Source: Terrirubrum flagellatum (GTDB lineage Bacteria; Pseudomonadota; Alphaproteobacteria; Rhizobiales; Beijerinckiaceae). From it: DNA of 64,000 nt. This document shows positions 50,790 through 63,700 of the stretch, in pieces. The DNA lies in contig NZ_CP091851.1 of assembly GCF_022059845.1 (NCBI RefSeq), positions 682,001 to 746,000 on the forward strand, read 5' to 3'. Made by a program: the position numbers and the translations under genes. Positions within the stretch are counted from its first letter, which is position 1; the number at the start of each line of letters is the position of its first letter. A model generated the notes under the pieces. That model saw only the letters and a list, made by a program, of their open reading frames with translations. It was not told the DNA's origin and did not search any database.

Positions 50790-51539
50790 ATGGCCGCCAC
50801 CTATTCCGATCTCGCCGGTAAAGTCGTGCTCATCACGGGAGGCGCGTCGGGTATTGGCGCGTCGATCGTCCATCATTTCGCGCGCCAGAGCTGTAAGGTC
50901 GCCTTCATCGACATCAAGGCGAAGGAGGGCGCGGCGCTGGCGAAGGAGCTTGGCGCAAACGCGCTGTTCGTCGAGGCCGATCTCACCAATATCGAGGCGC
51001 TGCGCGCGGCGATCGCGAAGGTGAAAGGCGCGTTCGGGCCGATCGGGATCCTCATCAACAACGCGGCCCATGACGAGCGTCATCCGACGCCTGATGTCAC
51101 GCCGGACTATTGGGACGACCGCATCGCGGTCAATCTCAAGCACCAGTTCTTCGCCGCGCAGGCGGTGCTGCCCGACATGCAGGCGGCGAAGTCGGGCGCC
51201 ATCATCAATTTCGGATCGACGTCCTGGATGGCGGGGCAGGGCGGCATGGCCGCCTACACCGCGAGCAAATCGGCGGTGCTCGGGCTGACCCGCTCGCTCG
51301 CCCGTGACTACGGCCCCGATAATATCCGCGTGAATGCGATCGCGCCGGGCTGGATCATGACGGAGCGCCAGATCGAGAAATGGCTGACTCCGGAGGGCGA
51401 GAAAGAGTTGATGAGCCGGCAGTGCCTCAAGCGAAAGCTGGTCCCCGACGAGCTTGCTAAGTTCACGGTCTTCCTCGCGTCCGACGAGGCGTCCGCTTGC
51501 ACCAATCAGCACTATGTCGTCGACGGCGGCTGGACTTGA
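50790..51539 (+). CDS. short-chain dehydrogenase/reductase (SDR)
   Basis: The 249-residue protein is a classical SDR: cofactor loop TGGASGIG (16-23), NNAA (90-93), catalytic Ser143, Tyr156 and Lys160 in YTASK, and a C-terminal VVDGGWT. Asp41 after the second strand suggests preference for NAD(H). The ATG at 50790 places the Rossmann strand properly; the frame is open further upstream to 50658 but would overlap the kinase gene. Substrate unknown. It is convergent with the toxin gene, 6 bases apart. Confidence 0.87.
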   Translation: MAATYSDLAGKVVLITGGASGIGASIVHHFARQSCKVAFIDIKAKEGAALAKELGANALFVEADLTNIEALRAAIAKVKGAFGPIGILINNAAHDERHPTPDVTPDYWDDRIAVNLKHQFFAAQAVLPDMQAAKSGAIINFGSTSWMAGQGGMAAYTASKSAVLGLTRSLARDYGPDNIRVNAIAPGWIMTERQIEKWLTPEGEKELMSRQCLKRKLVPDELAKFTVFLASDEASACTNQHYVVDGGWT

Positions 51540-51545
51540 GAGGGA

Positions 51546-51959
51546 TCAGAGGAAGGGATCGACGATGCGCACGCCTTCAATAGCTTGGTCGTGCGAGAGG
51601 TCCTCGGAATAGAGCGTTTCGCAACTCAGCGCCTTCGCCGCGGCGATGATGGCGCTGTCCCAATAGGACAGCCTGTTCGCGTCCTTGATCGCGAGCGCAT
51701 CGAGGACAATCGATGCGTCGATGGGCTGTACGGGAAAGCGCAGCCAGGCGCGGATCAGGCCGGCGGCGACGTCGTGCGGGATGGCGTCGGTGCGGGTCGA
51801 GCGCGTCGCCTGGACATAAAACTCCTGAAGCACCTGCGTCGACAGCGCAACGTCGCCCGCGTCGATCAGCTCGATAGCGCGAGCGCGCTTCTTCGCCTCA
51901 TTCGTCGCGCGGCTGATGGAATAGAGCAGGATATTCGTGTCGAGAAAGGTGCGGCTCAT
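51546..51959 (-). CDS. PIN-domain ribonuclease toxin, VapC-like
   Basis: The 137-residue protein has the acidic PIN residues Asp7 in FLDTN, Glu46, Asp101 in YWDSAI and Asp120, matching VapC endoribonucleases that cleave tRNA or other RNA with Mg2+. The ATGA overlap with the upstream small gene (51956-51959) is the usual toxin-antitoxin arrangement. Confidence 0.83.
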   Translation of the reverse strand: MSRTFLDTNILLYSISRATNEAKKRARAIELIDAGDVALSTQVLQEFYVQATRSTRTDAIPHDVAAGLIRAWLRFPVQPIDASIVLDALAIKDANRLSYWDSAIIAAAKALSCETLYSEDLSHDQAIEGVRIVDPFL

Positions 51960-52195
51960 CGCCGGCCGCGCCTGTGCGCCTCGTCCCGGCTCAGACGGCC
52001 TCCGGCGGAGAAGCGCGTGATCGTCTCGCGCAGCCGCCGTTCTTCGCGCGCGAGCTTTTCCGCCTCGCTTTCTTCTCCGGCGAGCGAAGTGAGATAGTCG
52101 CGCACGAGCGCGGAGACAGACGTGTCCCGCTCCGCCGCCTTCACGCGCGCGCGACGGTAGGTGTCATCATCTACAGAAACTGTGATATTTTTCAT
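51956..52195 (-). CDS. ribbon-helix-helix antitoxin, VapB-like
   Basis: The 79-residue protein begins MKNITVSVDDDTYRRARVKA, a strand of the ribbon-helix-helix DNA-binding fold, followed by helices (SVSALVRDYLTSLAG) and a charged C-terminal tail that would wrap the toxin. It is the first gene of the toxin-antitoxin pair and likely represses its own promoter in the 108-base gap to the divergent NTF2-like gene. Confidence 0.8.
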   Translation of the reverse strand: MKNITVSVDDDTYRRARVKAAERDTSVSALVRDYLTSLAGEESEAEKLAREERRLRETITRFSAGGRLSRDEAHRRGRR

Positions 52196-52303
52196 ATCTC
52201 ACAGTATCGCAGCCTTGTATCGGCGGCAACAGCGGCCGTCCCGCGCGCCTTCTGCATCCAATCGCGTCTTCCGCTGCTATCCTCCAGGGAAAGGGAGGGA
52301 GCC

Positions 52304-52696
52304 ATGGGCCACATCGACAGCGTCAAGGCGATGTATGCGGCATTCGGGCAGGGAGACATTCCCGCCATCCTGTCGCGGCTCAGTCCCGACGTCGAATGGG
52401 AATATGACTGGCAGGGCCCGACGCTGCGCTGGTACGAGCCGCGTCGCGGTCGCGCGGAAGTGGTGAAGTTCTTCGAGACGCTAGCCGATTTCGATTTCGT
52501 CAGGTTCGAGCCGCAGGCCTTTCTCGCCGGCGAGGACATGATCGCTGTGCCGATCCAGATCGAACTCGTTCACAAGGCGACTGGCCGGCGCGTGCGGGAT
52601 TGCGAGGCCCATCTCTGGACCTTCGGCGCGGACGGGCTGGTCACGCGCTTCCGACATCTCGTCGACACGCGTCAATACGCCGCCCTCATGGCCTGA
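52304..52696 (+). CDS. NTF2-like (SnoaL-type) protein
   Basis: The 130-residue protein has the pattern of the SnoaL/NTF2-like fold: [47 protein letters not shown] and [10 protein letters not shown]. The ATG at 52304 has GGGAGGGAG 3-11 bases upstream. Members include isomerases, hydrolases and stress proteins; no function can be assigned. It precedes icd on the same strand by 136 bases. Confidence 0.78.
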   Translation: MGHIDSVKAMYAAFGQGDIPAILSRLSPDVEWEYDWQGPTLRWYEPRRGRAEVVKFFETLADFDFVRFEPQAFLAGEDMIAVPIQIELVHKATGRRVRDCEAHLWTFGADGLVTRFRHLVDTRQYAALMA

Positions 52697-52832
52697 CGTC
52701 CGCGCCCGGCGCGCCGCGCCGTCCAAAGGCCAGCTTCCGCCCGGCGCCGGCTTGCGCTACCACGCGCCCGCCAGGGTGACGGCCGCGCGACCGTCCCCTG
52801 AGTCCTCCCTCGTCGCGCGTGAAGGCGTTCAC

Positions 52833-54047
52833 ATGGACAAGATCAAGGTCAAAGGCGCCGTCGTCGAAATGGACGGCGACGAGATGACTCGCATCATCTG
52901 GCAATACATCAAGGACAAGCTGATCCATCCGTATCTGGATGTGAATCTCGAATATTACGATCTCGGCGTCGAGCATCGCGACGCGACCAACGATCAGGTG
53001 ACGATCGACGCGGCGAACGCGACGAAGAAGCATGGCGTCGCCGTGAAATGCGCCACCATCACGCCTGACGAAGCGCGCGTGAAGGAGTTCAGCCTGAAGG
53101 AGATGTGGAAGTCGCCGAACGGCACGATCCGCAACATCCTTGGCGGCACGATTTTCCGCGAGCCGATCATCTGCAAGAACGTGCCGCGCCTCGTGCCGGG
53201 CTGGACACAGCCGATCGTCGTCGGCCGTCACGCCTATGGCGATCAGTATCGCGCGACCGATTTCAAGTTCCCGAGCAAGGGAACGCTGTCGATCAAGTTC
53301 GTCGGCGACGACGGCAAGGTGATCGAGAAGGAAGTCTTCAAGGCGCCGGACGCCGGCGTTGCGATGGCCATGTACAATCTCGATGACTCGATCCGCGACT
53401 TCGCGCGGGCGTCGCTGAATTACGGCCTGATCCGCAACTATCCCGTCTATCTCTCGACCAAGAACACGATCCTCAAGGCCTATGACGGCCGCTTCAAGGA
53501 CATCTTCCAGGAGGTGTTCGACAAGGAGTTCAAGGCCGAGTTCGACAAGCGCAAGATCGTCTATGAGCATCGCCTGATCGACGACATGGTCGCTTCGGCG
53601 CTGAAGTGGTCCGGCGGCTATGTCTGGGCCTGCAAGAACTATGACGGCGACGTGCAGTCCGACACCGTTGCGCAGGGCTTCGGCTCGCTCGGCCTGATGA
53701 CGTCGGTGCTGATGACGCCCGACGGCAAGACGGTCGAGGCGGAAGCCGCGCATGGCACGGTGACGCGTCACTATCGCGAGCACCAGAAGGGCAAGGAGAC
53801 GTCGACCAACTCGATCGCGTCGATCTTCGCCTGGACCCGCGGCCTCGCCCATCGCGCCAAGCTCGACGACAATCCGGCGCTGGCGAAATTCTCGGCGACG
53901 CTCGAGAAGGTCTGCGTCGACACCGTCGAAGCCGGCTACATGACGAAGGATCTCGCGCTCCTCGTCGGCGCCGACCAGAAGTGGCTCTCCACCACGGGTT
54001 TCCTCGACAAGATCGACGAGAATCTGAAGAAGGCTATGGCCGCCTGA
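52833..54047 (+). CDS. icd: NADP-dependent isocitrate dehydrogenase
   Basis: The 404-residue enzyme matches the eukaryote-like dimeric NADP-IDH family of alphaproteobacteria: [72 protein letters not shown] and [12 protein letters not shown]. It converts isocitrate to 2-oxoglutarate in the TCA cycle. The ATG at 52833 fits the family start; ribosome site is weak (GAAGG). A strong terminator follows. The icd-alaS-recA neighbourhood is usual in Rhizobiales. Confidence 0.96.
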   Translation: MDKIKVKGAVVEMDGDEMTRIIWQYIKDKLIHPYLDVNLEYYDLGVEHRDATNDQVTIDAANATKKHGVAVKCATITPDEARVKEFSLKEMWKSPNGTIRNILGGTIFREPIICKNVPRLVPGWTQPIVVGRHAYGDQYRATDFKFPSKGTLSIKFVGDDGKVIEKEVFKAPDAGVAMAMYNLDDSIRDFARASLNYGLIRNYPVYLSTKNTILKAYDGRFKDIFQEVFDKEFKAEFDKRKIVYEHRLIDDMVASALKWSGGYVWACKNYDGDVQSDTVAQGFGSLGLMTSVLMTPDGKTVEAEAAHGTVTRHYREHQKGKETSTNSIASIFAWTRGLAHRAKLDDNPALAKFSATLEKVCVDTVEAGYMTKDLALLVGADQKWLSTTGFLDKIDENLKKAMAA

Positions 54048-54070
54048 CGCGGTTTTCTTTGGAATCATTC

Positions 54071-54105
54071 AAGCGCCGGGGCTTTGCTCCGGCGCTTTTA
54101 TTTTA
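54071..54105 (+). terminator. Rho-independent terminator after icd
   Basis: AAGCGCCGG (54071-54079) pairs with CCGGCGCTT (54089-54097), followed by a T-rich TTATTTTAT tract. It lies 24 bases after the stop. Confidence 0.88.
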
Positions 54106-54208
54106 TGCAAACGGCGGCAGCCTCCGCTTCTTGGCGAACGTCTTTCCGCGCACCATATGAAGAGAGGCGCAAGTCCGCGCCGCATCTCCAACTCTATCAG
54201 AAAGTCAC

Positions 54209-55240
54209 TTGCCCATGCGCATGAAGCAGCTTGGCGGGACCGGACTTTTCGTATCCGAACTCTGCCTGGGAACTATGACCTTTGGCGGCGGGAGCGGCAT
54301 CTGGAGCGCCATCGGCGATCTCGATCAATCAAACGCCGACAAGATCGTCGCCCGCTCGATCGAAGCCGGCGTGAATTTCATCGACACCGCCGACGTTTAT
54401 TCAGGAGGCTTGTCCGAACAGATCACGGGACAGTCGATCAAGAATCTCAGCATTCCGCGCCATCAGGTCGTTCTCGCCACGAAGGTCTATGGCAAGGTCG
54501 GCGAAGGCGCGAATGATCGCGGCGCCTCGCGCGGCCACATCATGGATGGCGTGAAGGCGAGTCTGAAACGGCTCGGGACCGACTATATCGATCTCTACCA
54601 GATCCACGGGACCGATCTCGTCACGCCGATCGAGGAGACGGTGCGTGCGCTCGATGATCTCGTGCGGCAGGGGCATGTGCGTTATGTCGGCTGCTCGAAC
54701 TGGTCCGCCTGGCGCATCATGAAGGCGCTCGGAATTGCGGAGAGGACGAACGCGTCGCGCTTCGCATCGCTCCAGGCCTATTACACCATCGCCGGCCGCG
54801 ATCTTGAACGCGAGATCGAGCCGCTGCTGCTCAGCGAAGGCGTTGGGCTCATGGTGTGGAGCCCGCTCGCGGGCGGTTTGCTCTCAGGCAAATACAGCCG
54901 GGAAGGCGACAACGCCGCAGGCGGCGCGCGCCGCGCGACCTTTGATTTCCCGCCGGTCAATCGCGATCGCGCCGAAAAGGTGATCGACGCGATGCGGCCG
55001 ATCGCGTCTGCGCATGAAGTCTCGGTGGCGCAGGTGGCGCTCGCCTGGCTGCTGCAGCGGCGCGTTGTGATGTCCGTCATCATCGGCGCGCGCACTATCG
55101 AGCAACTCGACGACAATCTCGCCGCCGCAAAGCTCACGCTCTCCTTTGACGAGATCGCGACGCTCGATGCGGTCAGCGCATTGCCGCCGGAATATCCAGG
55201 CTGGATGATCGAGCGCCAGTCGCGCGACCGCAGGCCCTGA
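54209..55240 (+). CDS. aldo/keto reductase
   Basis: The 343-residue protein has the AKR catalytic tetrad at Asp59, Tyr64, Lys92 and His133 in FIDTADVY, TKVYG and LYQIHG, with the C-terminal NADPH-binding segment VIIGARTIEQLDDNL. It resembles the AKR group that reduces aldehydes in stress responses. ATG at 54215 is an alternative start. It is monocistronic, with 161 bases after the icd gene. Confidence 0.88.
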   Translation: MPMRMKQLGGTGLFVSELCLGTMTFGGGSGIWSAIGDLDQSNADKIVARSIEAGVNFIDTADVYSGGLSEQITGQSIKNLSIPRHQVVLATKVYGKVGEGANDRGASRGHIMDGVKASLKRLGTDYIDLYQIHGTDLVTPIEETVRALDDLVRQGHVRYVGCSNWSAWRIMKALGIAERTNASRFASLQAYYTIAGRDLEREIEPLLLSEGVGLMVWSPLAGGLLSGKYSREGDNAAGGARRATFDFPPVNRDRAEKVIDAMRPIASAHEVSVAQVALAWLLQRRVVMSVIIGARTIEQLDDNLAAAKLTLSFDEIATLDAVSALPPEYPGWMIERQSRDRRP

Positions 55241-55266
55241 TCAAACAAGCACGCGGACGCTCGCTG

Positions 55267-56490
55267 TCAGCGATCGGCGATCTCGCTTGGCGCGAGATCG
55301 CCGTCCTGATCCAGATCGTCTATCAATCGGCGGCTCGCGGCTTCTGCTTCAATAAGCCTGCCGATCTCCGGGCGGCGCTCGATCAATCCGCGCAGATCGG
55401 CGGCGTCGAGCACCAGAAGTTTCGTCTTGGTGACGGCGCGGATCGTGGCGCTGCGCCGCGTCTGCCTGATGACAGCCATCTCGCCGAAGAAGTCGCCTTC
55501 GCCAAGCGTGACCGTGCGGGTGATCAGATCGACTTCGACCTGGCCCGACGCGACGAAATACATGGAGTGCGCGACGTCGCCGCGGCGCACGATCACCTCG
55601 TTCTCTTCCGCCGTCTGCGACTGGAGATAACGCATCAGCTCCGCCACATCGGCTGCGCTCAGCTTGGCGAACATCGGCACATGCGCGACCATGCTCCAGG
55701 TGACGACGAAGGCGCGGCGCTGGATCGCCTGCGAAAAGGATGTCGCGATGATGCCAACCGGCAGCGCCAGCATGACGATGCCGGCGAGCGCTGTCACCGA
55801 CGCGACGACTTTTCCGAGCGGCGTCACGGGCGAAACATCGCCATAGCCGACGGTGGTCAGCGTCACGACCGCCCAATACATGGCGTCCGGAATCGTGCCG
55901 AGCTTGTCAGGCTGCGCCTCGCGCTCGACGAGATGCATGATTGAGGCGGAGACGAGCGCCAGGCTGACCAGAATATAAAGACATCCCAACAGGGCGCGCC
56001 GCTCGCTCAGCACGGCGTCGAAAAGCGTCTGCATCACCGGCGAATAGCGCGCGAGCTTGAAGAAGCGCAGCAGCCTGAAGAGGATGAAGACCTTGAGATC
56101 GGACTCGAACAGGAAGGCGAGATAGAAGGGCAGAACCGCCAGAAGATCGATGATCGATGTCGGCGTGAGCAAATAGGCGACGCGCGCCTGCGAGGCCGTC
56201 ATGTGGCGATAGGGAGGATGCTCGGTCGAGCACCAGAGGCGCGCGGCGTATTCCATCGTGAAGACGATGATCGCGACGAGCTCGATGAGATCGAGCAGGC
56301 GCCCATATCGCTCCTGGATGGACGGCACTGTCTCGAACACGACCGCGGCGACGCTGGCGATGACCAGCACGATGATCGCTTGATGGAAGAACGCGCCGAA
56401 GCGCGTCCAGGTGCCATCATCAAGCAATTCGTAGGCGCGCCGCCGCATCGCCCGCGAGCGATAGATGCGGATGAGGCGCGCCGGCTTCAT
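55267..56490 (-). CDS. cyclic-nucleotide-gated potassium channel (MlotiK1-like)
   Basis: The 407-residue membrane protein has six transmembrane segments, the S4-like FILFRLLRFFKLARY (135-149), the K+ selectivity filter TTVGYGD (212-218) and a C-terminal cyclic-nucleotide-binding domain (about 285-385) with the GEMAVIRQTRRSATIRA phosphate-binding cassette. It fits the MlotiK1 class of bacterial cyclic-nucleotide-regulated K+ channels. The gene stands between convergent akr and downstream alaS, as in many Rhizobiales. Confidence 0.9.
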   Translation of the reverse strand: MKPARLIRIYRSRAMRRRAYELLDDGTWTRFGAFFHQAIIVLVIASVAAVVFETVPSIQERYGRLLDLIELVAIIVFTMEYAARLWCSTEHPPYRHMTASQARVAYLLTPTSIIDLLAVLPFYLAFLFESDLKVFILFRLLRFFKLARYSPVMQTLFDAVLSERRALLGCLYILVSLALVSASIMHLVEREAQPDKLGTIPDAMYWAVVTLTTVGYGDVSPVTPLGKVVASVTALAGIVMLALPVGIIATSFSQAIQRRAFVVTWSMVAHVPMFAKLSAADVAELMRYLQSQTAEENEVIVRRGDVAHSMYFVASGQVEVDLITRTVTLGEGDFFGEMAVIRQTRRSATIRAVTKTKLLVLDAADLRGLIERRPEIGRLIEAEAASRRLIDDLDQDGDLAPSEIADR

Positions 56491-56538
56491 GGCGCGTCCG
56501 TTTTCGCATTGCGCCGAGGGCGCGAGGGGCGCGCGGCG

Positions 56539-59196
<2,658 letters not shown>

Positions 59197-59255
59197 CAGC
59201 GCAGGGCTCCAGACTTCGTTTCGGGCCCCTTGGCTGCGGGCCGGCTGAGCGCTTC

Positions 59256-59370
59256 TAGAGCATGGCGCGAAAAAGTGGAAACCGGTTTTTCGCAAGAGCC
59301 ATGCTCTAAACTTTTGGAATCGATCACGTTCCCGCACTTTGATTGTTTCAATCAAAGTGCGGCGTGATCT
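59256..59370. repeat. two-hairpin dispersed repeat, copy 4
   Basis: TAGAGCATGGCGCGAAAAAG ... ACCGGTTTTTCGCAAGAGCCATGCTCTA forms hairpin 1; GATCACGTTCCCGCACTTTGATT-GTTTC-AATCAAAGTGC-GGCGTGATC forms hairpin 2. It lies between recA and alaS. Confidence 0.88.
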
Positions 59371-59455
59371 TGAGCAAAGCCGGCCGGCTTGCGAAGCGCT
59401 TTCCGTTCAAACGGGCCTTCAGGAGCTGATCCCGGCCGCTTCAGCGGCCGGCGCC

Positions 59456-59496
59456 CCAAAAGACGAAGCCGGCGCGGGGCGGGACCCGGCCGGCTT
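59456..59496 (-). terminator. probable terminator after recA
   Basis: On the minus strand AAGCCGGC pairs with GCCGGCTT (59466-59473 with 59489-59496) over a G+C-rich loop, followed by CGTCTTTT. It lies 63 bases after the recA stop. Confidence 0.5.
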
Positions 59497-59558
59497 CTGA
59501 TCCTGGCGCAAGGGAGGGCGGTTCTCTAACGTCCAGGCTTTCCGACGGAGGGGACAGC

Positions 59559-60635
<1,077 letters not shown>

Positions 60636-60731
60636 GATTTCGGCTCCTTCTGGCACGCGGCGCCAGCGATCTCAACGCGCGCCCGCCGCGCGTCTGTGGA
60701 AGGAATGTACCGCATTTGTTCTCATCTTCAA

Positions 60732-60746
60732 GTTCTTTTTTTGTTC
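60732..60746 (-). promoter_or_regulatory. LexA (SOS) box of recA
   Basis: GAAC-N7-GAAC, with N7 being seven A on the minus strand, is the consensus alphaproteobacterial LexA site. It lies 97-111 bases before the recA start. Confidence 0.85.
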
Positions 60747-60797
60747 TCGTCCGCAAAAAGTATGGGCATCCGGCGGCGAGTTTTCGCCAGGCCGGCC

Positions 60798-63700
60798 TCA
60801 CCAGGCGTAGCGGACGAAGCCCTTGCCGGCGTAGGAGCGGCTGGCGCTGGAGAGTTCGGTCTCGAACGTCGCGCCGACCGAGAATCCATTTCGCCATCTG
60901 AGGTCGAAAGCGGCGCTGGCGAGCGCGACATCATGGGATTGGGCGGCGCCGTTCACCCTGAAGGCGACGCCGGGAAGGGTTTGGAAACTGGCGTTGATCC
61001 AGCGCCCCACCTCGAAATTATGCGCCCAGGCGGCGCGGGCGCGCAGCGCGAGGGTCGCGTCCGCCAGCGCCCATTCCTGATCGACCCGGGCGCCGAGCTC
61101 GGCGCGCGGCGAAGTCATCTGCCGCGAGGCGTAATTCAAAGCAAAAGTCCCGGCGCCTGATCCAGCCTGTTCGGCGTAGGCGGGCCCGCGATAGCTTACG
61201 AATTGTCCGGCCGCATAGGGCGTGACAGCGAACCAGGGTGTGGACAGGCGATAGCCGCCTTCGAGACGGCCAGCGAAGGAATGCGCGTCGAACGAGGCGC
61301 GGAGCTGATCTGCGCCCGACAGGGTGACGAGACGGCTGGTGGTCACGTCCTGCCAGCCATAGGCGGCGGCGGCCGTGACATAGGCGGGGCCGAAGCCGTG
61401 ACGGACATAGGCGCCGATCTGGAAGAGTTCGGAATTGCCAGAGCCCAGACCGCCCGACAGGCTGAAATTCACGCGGCCGCCTCCCAGCGCGAAGCCCCCT
61501 ATCACGTCCGGCGACAGGCGATAGTCGGCGCCGGCGGCGAGGCCATAGGTTCTGTTCGTCGCCGCATGCGAGCCGAGCACCGCATCGCCGTCCGTCTTGT
61601 GATGCGCGCCCGATGCTGTGGCCCAGACGCTCCAGCGTCGCGCCAGCGGATCGGGCGCGATGCGAGCCTGCAACGCTGCTGCGGCGGGCGCACGCGCGCC
61701 GCGCGGCGCATAGGAGAGGGCGTCGCTGCTCGCGATCGGGGCGTTCGATGATGAGGCCAGGTCGCCGCGGCCGGAGAGCGCGGGGTCCGTCATCGCGCCC
61801 ATGAACAGGGTCATGGAATCGATCGCCGCCTGCTGTGGCGCGGTGGCGATTTCGCCGGAAGCGATGGTCAGTCCAGTCGGCGTCAATGCTCCGAACACGA
61901 GCGGAATGCCGCCATTCGTGTTGAAGAAGTTGACCAGCGCGTTCGCGACATTCTGCTGGTTGACGTTCAGGCCCGAGCCGAGATTAGGAGAGGGCGTCGG
62001 AGGAGAGGGCGTGGGACCCGGCGTTGGCGAAGGGGTTGGCGTGGGTGTTGGCGTCGGCGTGAAATTCAATGTCAGATTGAGAAACGCGTTCTTGCCATCG
62101 TAACTTAGGCTCGGCGTGAAATTCGCGGGCAGGTTCGTGTTGACGAGCGAGTTGAAGCTGCCGGAGATTCCGCCTGCTGCGTTCAGGATCGTATATTGCT
62201 TCGTGACATAACTTCCCGCCGCATAGGTCGCGCTCACGGTGGCGCCGCCGGGCGTCGCGACGCCGGTGACGTTCACGCGATCGGCGGCCGAGGACGAAAC
62301 CTCGACGGCGTAGGTCGAACCGGCCGTCAGCGTCAGATTGCCCTGCACCGTCAGCGTGCCGATCGAATTGCCCGGTGCGAGAGTCCCGCCATTGATCAGC
62401 GTGTTGCCGACGAAGCCATTGCCGCCGAGCGTTCCGCCCGTATTGACCGTCGTCAGCGATGACGTCGCGATCGAGCCGTTCACGCTGAGCGTGCCGCCAT
62501 TCACGGTCGTCGCGCCGGTGTAGGTGTTGACGCCGGAGAGGATTTGCTTGCCGCCGGTGAGAATGAGCGAGCCGCCCGTGTTGACGCTGGCGCCGCCGAG
62601 ATCGGAGATCACGCCGGAGAAATCGCCATTCGCCGCGGTGATGGTCAGCCTGTTGCCGCCGAGGAAGATATTGCCGGAACCTGAGAGGGATTTGATCGAT
62701 GCGGCGCCCACAACGCCATCGCCGCCGAGTGTTGAGATATCGAAGGCGCCGTTGTTGACGAGTTCGCGTGAACTCGCAATGGCGCCGTTGTTGAAGAGAT
62801 CGAGTTTGCCGCCAACATCGATGATCGTCGATCCGGTGTAGGTGCTGACGGCGCCAAATTGCTGCCATGCGCCCGAGGCGACGGTGACGCCGCCGCCGGT
62901 TCCACCAGCAATGCCGCCATCCTGAATCACACCGCCGAAGGCTCCGCCATTTGTGATCGTGAGCATCTTCGAACCAAGAGACACTTTTGCGGAGGACGAA
63001 GACGCTACCAGACCTCTCACCGATGCGCCGGAGGTCATCTGTGAGATGTCGAACGTCCCGCTGGCGAGAACAGCCAGATAGAGCGACGCCGAGATCGAGC
63101 CAGCGCTCTTTAGCGCCAGCGTCGCGCCGCTGCCGATCGTCGTGACGTTCGTGTAGGTGTTGACGCCCGACAGCGTTTGCGTGCCGCTGAGGATTCCAAC
63201 GCCGCCGGCGCCATCGATATGGCCTGAGAACTCGCCCGCTGCGGCAAATATGGTGAGGTTGTTGCCGCCCAGCGTGACGACGCCGCTTCCCGTCAGCGAC
63301 GAGACGGCGGCGCCCGATGAGCCGGAAACGTCGAGCGTTCCGTTGGCGATAACGTTGCTTGATGCGAGAAAAGCTCCGCTGCCTGTCAGCGCCAGCGTGC
63401 CCGCCGTGATGGTGGTTGATCCCGTGAACGTGCTGGTGTCGCCATCAAGCGTGAGAACGCCTGCGCCTGTCTTGGTGAACGATCCGGACCCGCTGAGGAT
63501 GCCCAGAATCGTCGAATCGAATCCGTTGGTGTCGATCGTTCCGCCTGTGGCGTTCACGGTCACGGCACGGTCGGCCGGTGAATTGATCGCGGCCGCCGTC
63601 CGCAAGATTCCGCCATCGAAGACCAGCGTATTCGTTAAGCTTCCGTCGCCGAGCGCTGCGCTGGAATTGACGATAAGCACGCCGCCGGAGATCGTTGTCG

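Noticed and set aside
62000-62060. Short tandem repeats as a possible CRISPR or minisatellite
   Set aside because: They encode the Pro/Thr linker of the autotransporter in frame; no spacer-repeat structure.
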